NCBI GenBank assembly: GCA_948524275.1
Contig: CAOSLI010000001.1
Span: 62,001 to 126,000, forward strand
Direction: 5' to 3'
Source: an uncultured Clostridia bacterium
GTDB lineage: Bacteria; Bacillota; Clostridia; TANB77; CAG-508
DNA length: 64,000 nucleotides
In this document: piece after piece, positions 60,348-64,000 of the stretch
Layout: every line of letters begins with the position of its first letter
Position numbering within the stretch: the first letter of the stretch is position 1
Made by a program: the position numbers and the translations under genes
Notes under the pieces: model-generated
What the model was told of the DNA's origin: nothing
The model's input: the letters and a program-made list of their open reading frames with translations, nothing else
The model's database searches: none

Positions 60348-61648
60348 ATGTATAGATTATTTGAAAAAAAGTTATTAAGTTGGAAGGAATCTGGGATGGC
60401 AAAGCCATTGATGGTAATTCGGAGTAAGACAAATCGGAAAAACATACACTATTGACAAATTTGCAAGAGAAAATTTTGAGCAATATCTATATTTTAATTT
60501 GGAAAAAGATAAAGAAGTAAGAGAAATTTTTGAAAAAACTATAGATGAAGAAAAAATATTAGAAGAGTTAGAATTGTATATTGGCAAGAAAATAGATATA
60601 GAGAATACATTATTATTTTTTGATGAAGTGCAAGTAAGCGAAAATTTTATTGTCTCACTTAAATATTTTAATGAATCGAAAATGCCATATAAAATTGTAT
60701 GTGCTGGAAGTTTGCTACGGGGTAAAAATAAATAGATTTAATAGTTCATTTCCAGTAGGAAAAATAAGAATGGAATATATGTATCCAATGAACTTTGAAG
60801 AATTTTTAATTGCAACAGGTAAAGAAATATTACTTGATAAAATAAAGGAATGCTATTTAAAAATAGAAGTAATGCCTGAATTTGCACATGAACAAGCACT
60901 TACATTATATAAGCAGTATTTATGTGTGGGAGGAATGCCAGAGTCAGTAAATAATTTTATAGAAAATGACATGGATATATTAAGATATGACTCACATATA
61001 ATATCAAATATTGTTGAAATGTATATTTCTGATATGAAAAAATATGTAAAAAATAATATGGAATCTGTTAAAATTGAAAAAGTATACAAGAATATACCAA
61101 GTCAATTGGCTAAAGATAAAAAGACATTTAAGTACAATTTGATAGAGGAAGAGGGCAGAAAGAGAAAATATGAATCACCAATAGAATGGCTTGTTTCATC
61201 TGGAATGATTTTAGCTAGTCATAAAATAAAAAAGCCAGAAATCCCATTAAAAATTTATATAGATGAAGATATGTTTAAATTATACTTAAGTGATGTGGGC
61301 TTATTGACTTCAATTTCAGAAATAAAATATCCAGATATTATCTTAGATAAGGCGCTTGAATTTAAGGGAGCAATCACTGAAAATTATATTGCTCAAGAAT
61401 TAGCTTCTAATGATACATCATTATACTATTGGACCTATGGGAGAAATGCAGAAGTAGACTTCATAATATATAATAATGATGGAATTATTCCGATAGAAGT
61501 AAAAAGTAACACTAACGTAAAATCTACTAGTTTAAATTCATATATAAGAGAACATAAGCCAAAGTATGCAATTAGAATTTCTGCAAAGAATTTTGGATAT
61601 GAAAATAATATAAAATCAATACCTTTATATGCAGCATTTTTGATTTAA
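60348..61648 (+). CDS. AAA_14/DUF4143 family ATPase; two +1 shifts, at CGG 60420 and CGG 60718
   Basis: The gene starts at ATG 60348 after GGAGGA. Frame 0 gives MYRLFEKKLLSWKESG...MVI for 24 codons, then CGG (60420). Skipping the C gives G-VRQIGKTYTIDKF, the Walker A of the family. The next segment (99 codons, LLFFDEVQVSENFI as Walker B) runs to a second CGG (60718); skipping that C gives G-VKINRFNSSFPVGKIR and the DUF4143 C-terminal domain to 61648. The product is 432 residues, the normal family length, and both restored glycines are family-conserved (GxRQxGKT and GSLLG). The role of such ATPases is poorly known. Without the shifts the gene is three useless fragments. Confidence 0.88.
60420..60422 (+). 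other. CGG +1 slip site 1 in the AAA ATPase gene
   Basis: Codon 25. Skipping the C gives GGA GTA AGA CAA, the glycine of the GxRQxGKT motif. Confidence 0.75.
60718..60720 (+). other. CGG +1 slip site 2 in the AAA ATPase gene
   Basis: The CGG follows TTG CTA in the shifted frame; skipping the C gives GGG GTA AAA, the glycine of the GSLLG motif. Without it a TAG follows four codons later. Confidence 0.75.
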
Positions 61649-61830
61649 ATAATAAACCTCAAAAAGTGTCGACTGAAAATCTTAAAAAACACGAAACAAA
61701 TTTAATAAATTCCACGGAATAGAAGATAAAAAATCACGAAATGAATGCCTAAATGAGGTATATGTTGAGGCAATTACAACATTAAAGCCATAATGAATAG
61801 TATAATAAATACCAATAAAATGCAAAAAGG

Positions 61831-61864
61831 AACAAAAAGGGAGAAAGTTTTCTTCCTTTTTGTT
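61831..61864. terminator. Terminator-like hairpin before the LCP gene
   Basis: AACAAAAAGG and CCTTTTTGTT form a 10-bp perfect stem. The region from 61649 to 61830 shows no other structure. Confidence 0.55.
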
Positions 61865-61892
61865 GACTTATACTATAGTAAAGATGTATAAT
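61863..61892 (+). promoter_or_regulatory. Predicted promoter of the LCP-PssD-PssE genes
   Basis: TTGACT and TATAAT with an 18-bp spacer, 36 bp before the LCP start. Confidence 0.6.
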
Positions 61893-61928
61893 TACAACAT
61901 ATGTAATAAAAACGAAGGAGACATAAAT

Positions 61929-63008
61929 ATGAAACATGATGATGATATGATAAATAAAGAACAAAAGAAAAGAAAATCACTAAAGATATTGCTAATAATA
62001 TTAATAATTTTAGCAATAATAATTGGTGGTGGATATATAGCAACTAATGTATATATAGATGGAAAATTAGGAAAAATTAATTTTGAAAATATAACAGGAA
62101 ATACAGAAGAACTTGGAATAAATAATGAAAACAAAGAAAATGAAATGGCTAAATATAGAAATATAGCACTTTTAGGACTAGACTCAAGATATGATACATA
62201 TGATACAGATTACAGAACAGATTGTATAATGGTAGCATCAATAAATGAAGATACACATGATGTACAATTATACTCAATATATAGAGATACATATGTTCAA
62301 ATGGATTCAAATGATGGAACAACAAAGATGGATAAAATAAATCATGCATACTATGGTGGTGTACAAAATACTTTAAAAACAATAAATACAAATTTAGACT
62401 TAAATATAACAGAATATGTAATTGTTGATTTTGATGCAGTTATAGATTTAGTTGACAGCGTAGGCGGAATAGATATAAATATAGATAGTGAAGAAATAAA
62501 ATATATAAATAATTATATAAAAGATGTTACAAAAGTAACAGGAAAAAAAGCTAATCAAATTACAAAAACAGGCACTCAACATTTAAATGGGGTTCAAGCT
62601 GTATCATATTGTAGAATTAGATACACATCAGGTTGGGACTACAAAAGAACTGAAAGAATGAGAGAAGTATTAGAAAAAGTAGTATCTCAAATTAAACATT
62701 GTAGTATAGGCGAAATCAATAACTTGTTAGATATAATGTTGCCAAAGATAAGAACAAACATAACAGGAAAAGAAATAAAAGCGTTTATTCCACAGGCATT
62801 ATCATTTAATATTAAGTCATCATTTGGATGGCCATATAAAACAGTAGGTGTAACATTAGGTGGACAATTCTATGGACCAGCAGCAACACTAGAAAGCAAT
62901 GTAAAAAAGTTACACAGAGAAGTATATGGACAAACAGATTATGAAGTACCACAAAGTGTAAAAGATATAAGTGATAAGATTGTGAAAACTACTGGAGTAA
63001 AAGAATAA
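61929..63008 (+). CDS. LCP family (LytR-CpsA-Psr) cell-wall polymer ligase
   Basis: The 359-residue protein has one membrane anchor (about 16-38) and an extracytoplasmic LCP domain: NIALLGLDSRYDTYDTDYRTDCIMVASI, VQLYSIYRDTYVQM, DKINHAYYGGV, YVIVDFDAVIDLVDSVGGIDINI and SYCRIRYTSGWDYKRTERMREVL, with the conserved Arg/Asp residues for the polyprenyl-pyrophosphate substrate. It attaches glycopolymers to peptidoglycan. I choose ATG 61929 because AAGGAGA lies upstream. The next genes make a glycopolymer, so they fit one pathway. Confidence 0.95.
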   Translation: MKHDDDMINKEQKKRKSLKILLIILIILAIIIGGGYIATNVYIDGKLGKINFENITGNTEELGINNENKENEMAKYRNIALLGLDSRYDTYDTDYRTDCIMVASINEDTHDVQLYSIYRDTYVQMDSNDGTTKMDKINHAYYGGVQNTLKTINTNLDLNITEYVIVDFDAVIDLVDSVGGIDINIDSEEIKYINNYIKDVTKVTGKKANQITKTGTQHLNGVQAVSYCRIRYTSGWDYKRTERMREVLEKVVSQIKHCSIGEINNLLDIMLPKIRTNITGKEIKAFIPQALSFNIKSSFGWPYKTVGVTLGGQFYGPAATLESNVKKLHREVYGQTDYEVPQSVKDISDKIVKTTGVKE

Positions 63009-63022
63009 AAAGGGGAAATAAA

Positions 63023-63487
63023 ATGAATAAAAGAATATGCTTAATTTCATCGTCAGGTGGACATTTTGAACAGTTATTATGTCTAAAACCTTTATTGGAT
63101 AAGTATAATGGCTTTATTGTAACTGAAAAAACAAAATATAATAAAAAGGATAAGAAAATTAACTATTATTTAAAACAGGTAAATAGAAAAGAAATACTGT
63201 TTATACCAAATATGATAGTAAATTTTATAAAATCATTATGGATTATTATGTTAGAGAAACCAGACATAATTATAAGTACAGGAGTATTATCTACGATACC
63301 TATGATGTATTTAGGAAAAATGTTAAAAAAGAAAATTATATATATTGAATCTTTTGCTAAAATAAATAGTCCAACTAAAACAGGACAATTAATATATAAG
63401 AAGAAAATAGCAGATCAATTTTATGTACAGTGGGAGAGTATGCTAGAAATATATCCAGATGCAATTTTCTTAGGAGGAATTTATTAA
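63023..63487 (+). CDS. PssD/Alg14-like glycosyltransferase subunit
   Basis: The 154-residue protein has the Alg14/PssD pattern: ICLISSSGGHFEQLLCLKPL at the N-terminus, KPDIIISTGVLSTIPMMYLGK (about 73) and KKIIYIESFAKINSPTKTG. It anchors the catalytic PssE/Alg13-like partner to the membrane for addition of the second sugar to a lipid-linked polysaccharide. AAAAGGGG precedes the ATG. Its stop overlaps the partner's start by 1 nt. Confidence 0.92.
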   Translation: MNKRICLISSSGGHFEQLLCLKPLLDKYNGFIVTEKTKYNKKDKKINYYLKQVNRKEILFIPNMIVNFIKSLWIIMLEKPDIIISTGVLSTIPMMYLGKMLKKKIIYIESFAKINSPTKTGQLIYKKKIADQFYVQWESMLEIYPDAIFLGGIY

Positions 63488-63960
63488 TGATATTTATAAC
63501 AGTTGGATCGCAAAAATTTCAATTTGATAGACTTATTAAGGCTATAGATGAATTAATAGAAAAAAAAATTATAACAGAAAAAGTTTTTGCTCAAATAGGG
63601 GTAAGTAATTATAAACCAAGGAATTATGAGTATAAAGAATTCTTAACTCAAGATGAATTTAAGAGATATTTAAGTGACTCGGATTTGGTTATCACACATG
63701 CTGGAACAGGTGCAATAATAAGTGCATTAAAACAAGAAAAAAAAGTAATTGCAATACCAAGGCTATCGAAGTATGGAGAACATGTTGATGATCATCAAAT
63801 GCAACTAATAGAAGAATTTAAAGAACTTAATTTTATAGAACCAGTATATGAAATAGATGAATTAGAAAGTGCTATAAAAAATGTAAATAATAAGAACTAT
63901 AATAAATATATTTCAAATACAAAAAATATCATAGAAAGTATCGAAAGGTTTATAGGATAG
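63487..63960 (+). CDS. PssE/Alg13-like glycosyltransferase catalytic subunit
   Basis: The 157-residue protein has MIFITVGSQKFQFDRLIKAI at the start and SDLVITHAGTGAIISALKQEKKVIAIPRLSKYGEHVDDHQ (about 67-106), the UDP-sugar binding block of Alg13-type GT28 enzymes. ATG 63487 overlaps the PssD stop and has GGAGGA upstream. It works with the preceding protein in exopolysaccharide or wall-polymer synthesis. Confidence 0.93.
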   Translation: MIFITVGSQKFQFDRLIKAIDELIEKKIITEKVFAQIGVSNYKPRNYEYKEFLTQDEFKRYLSDSDLVITHAGTGAIISALKQEKKVIAIPRLSKYGEHVDDHQMQLIEEFKELNFIEPVYEIDELESAIKNVNNKNYNKYISNTKNIIESIERFIG

Positions 63961-63971
63961 AAGGGAACATA

Positions 63972-64000
63972 ATGAAAGAAATATTAAGAAAAATTTATTA
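63972..64000 (+). CDS. Start of a gene that runs out of the window
   Basis: ATG 63972 follows AAGGGAAC and opens MKEILRKIY. Its position suggests a further polysaccharide gene, but nothing more can be said. Confidence 0.4.

Noticed and set aside
1772..60722. Simple reassignment of CGG to another amino acid (for example Trp or Gln)
   Set aside because: Reassignment would keep frame 0, but at all six sites frame 0 ends soon after while the family sequence continues in +1.
1772..60722. Ordinary homopolymer sequencing errors as the cause of the frame changes
   Set aside because: The sites are not in homopolymers, although long A and T runs are common in intact genes here. A motif-specific artefact remains possible and is listed as a refuting outcome.

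Overview
The window looks like chromosome from a very AT-rich, spore-forming, uncultured gut-type Clostridia-like Firmicute. The grounds are a complete spoIIIAA-AH cluster, YtxC, IreB-RuvX, a CD1247-like zinc ribbon after efp, AGA-dominated arginine codons and A/T-rich intergenic DNA. The family or genus cannot be fixed from the sequence.

Layout. 0-7 kb: a phosphatase tail, YebC, and the spoIIIA operon. 7-16 kb: tsaD, a metallophosphatase, a cell-wall glucosaminidase, a three-gene membrane/TadZ-like/GGDEF-like cluster, and ireB-ruvX. 16-26 kb: efp, an M23 peptidase, tRNA-Trp, tmRNA, tsaE, a tsaB-rimI fusion, a Lon-like protease and ytxC. 25-38 kb: ftsK/spoIIIE, a beta-CASP hydrolase, a GH15 enzyme, a RAYT transposase unit, radA, an MNT-HEPN pair and a cyclophilin. 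38-48 kb: tig, clpP, clpX, a Fic-like protein and a glycan module (GH57, DUF4912, GT4). 48-58 kb: a repeat-rich membrane protein, recG and hrcA-grpE-dnaK-dnaJ. 58-64 kb: a type III toxin-antitoxin (ToxIN), an L,D-transpeptidase, an AAA/DUF4143 ATPase, LCP, and PssD/PssE-like glycosyltransferase subunits.

The most unusual signal concerns the codon CGG. By eye, none of the AT-rich resident genes uses CGG as an ordinary sense codon. In-frame CGG occurs in them six times, in five genes (spoIIIAA, spoIIIAH, a GGDEF-like gene, radA, and twice in one AAA ATPase). At every one the downstream protein continues in the +1 frame, as if the C were skipped and GGN read as glycine. Where the family is known (RadA, and both ATPase sites), that glycine is conserved. 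This suggests that CGG acts as a +1 frameshift codon (or CGGN as a four-base glycine codon), so that one-base insertions before GGN are tolerated. The alternatives are recent pseudogenisation or a systematic assembly artefact. Four genes of different base composition (6973-7416, 19442-19792, 19878-20138, 37500-38300) do contain CGG in uninterrupted frames. They look acquired, and they are the main counter-evidence.

Other accessory features are a RAYT gene between 50-bp inverted repeats with related REP-like palindromes scattered nearby (one forms the end of hrcA), a complete ToxIN locus with three 34-nt RNA repeats, a Fic protein lacking the catalytic histidine, and a TadZ/CpaE-like protein carrying two AT-hook motifs.
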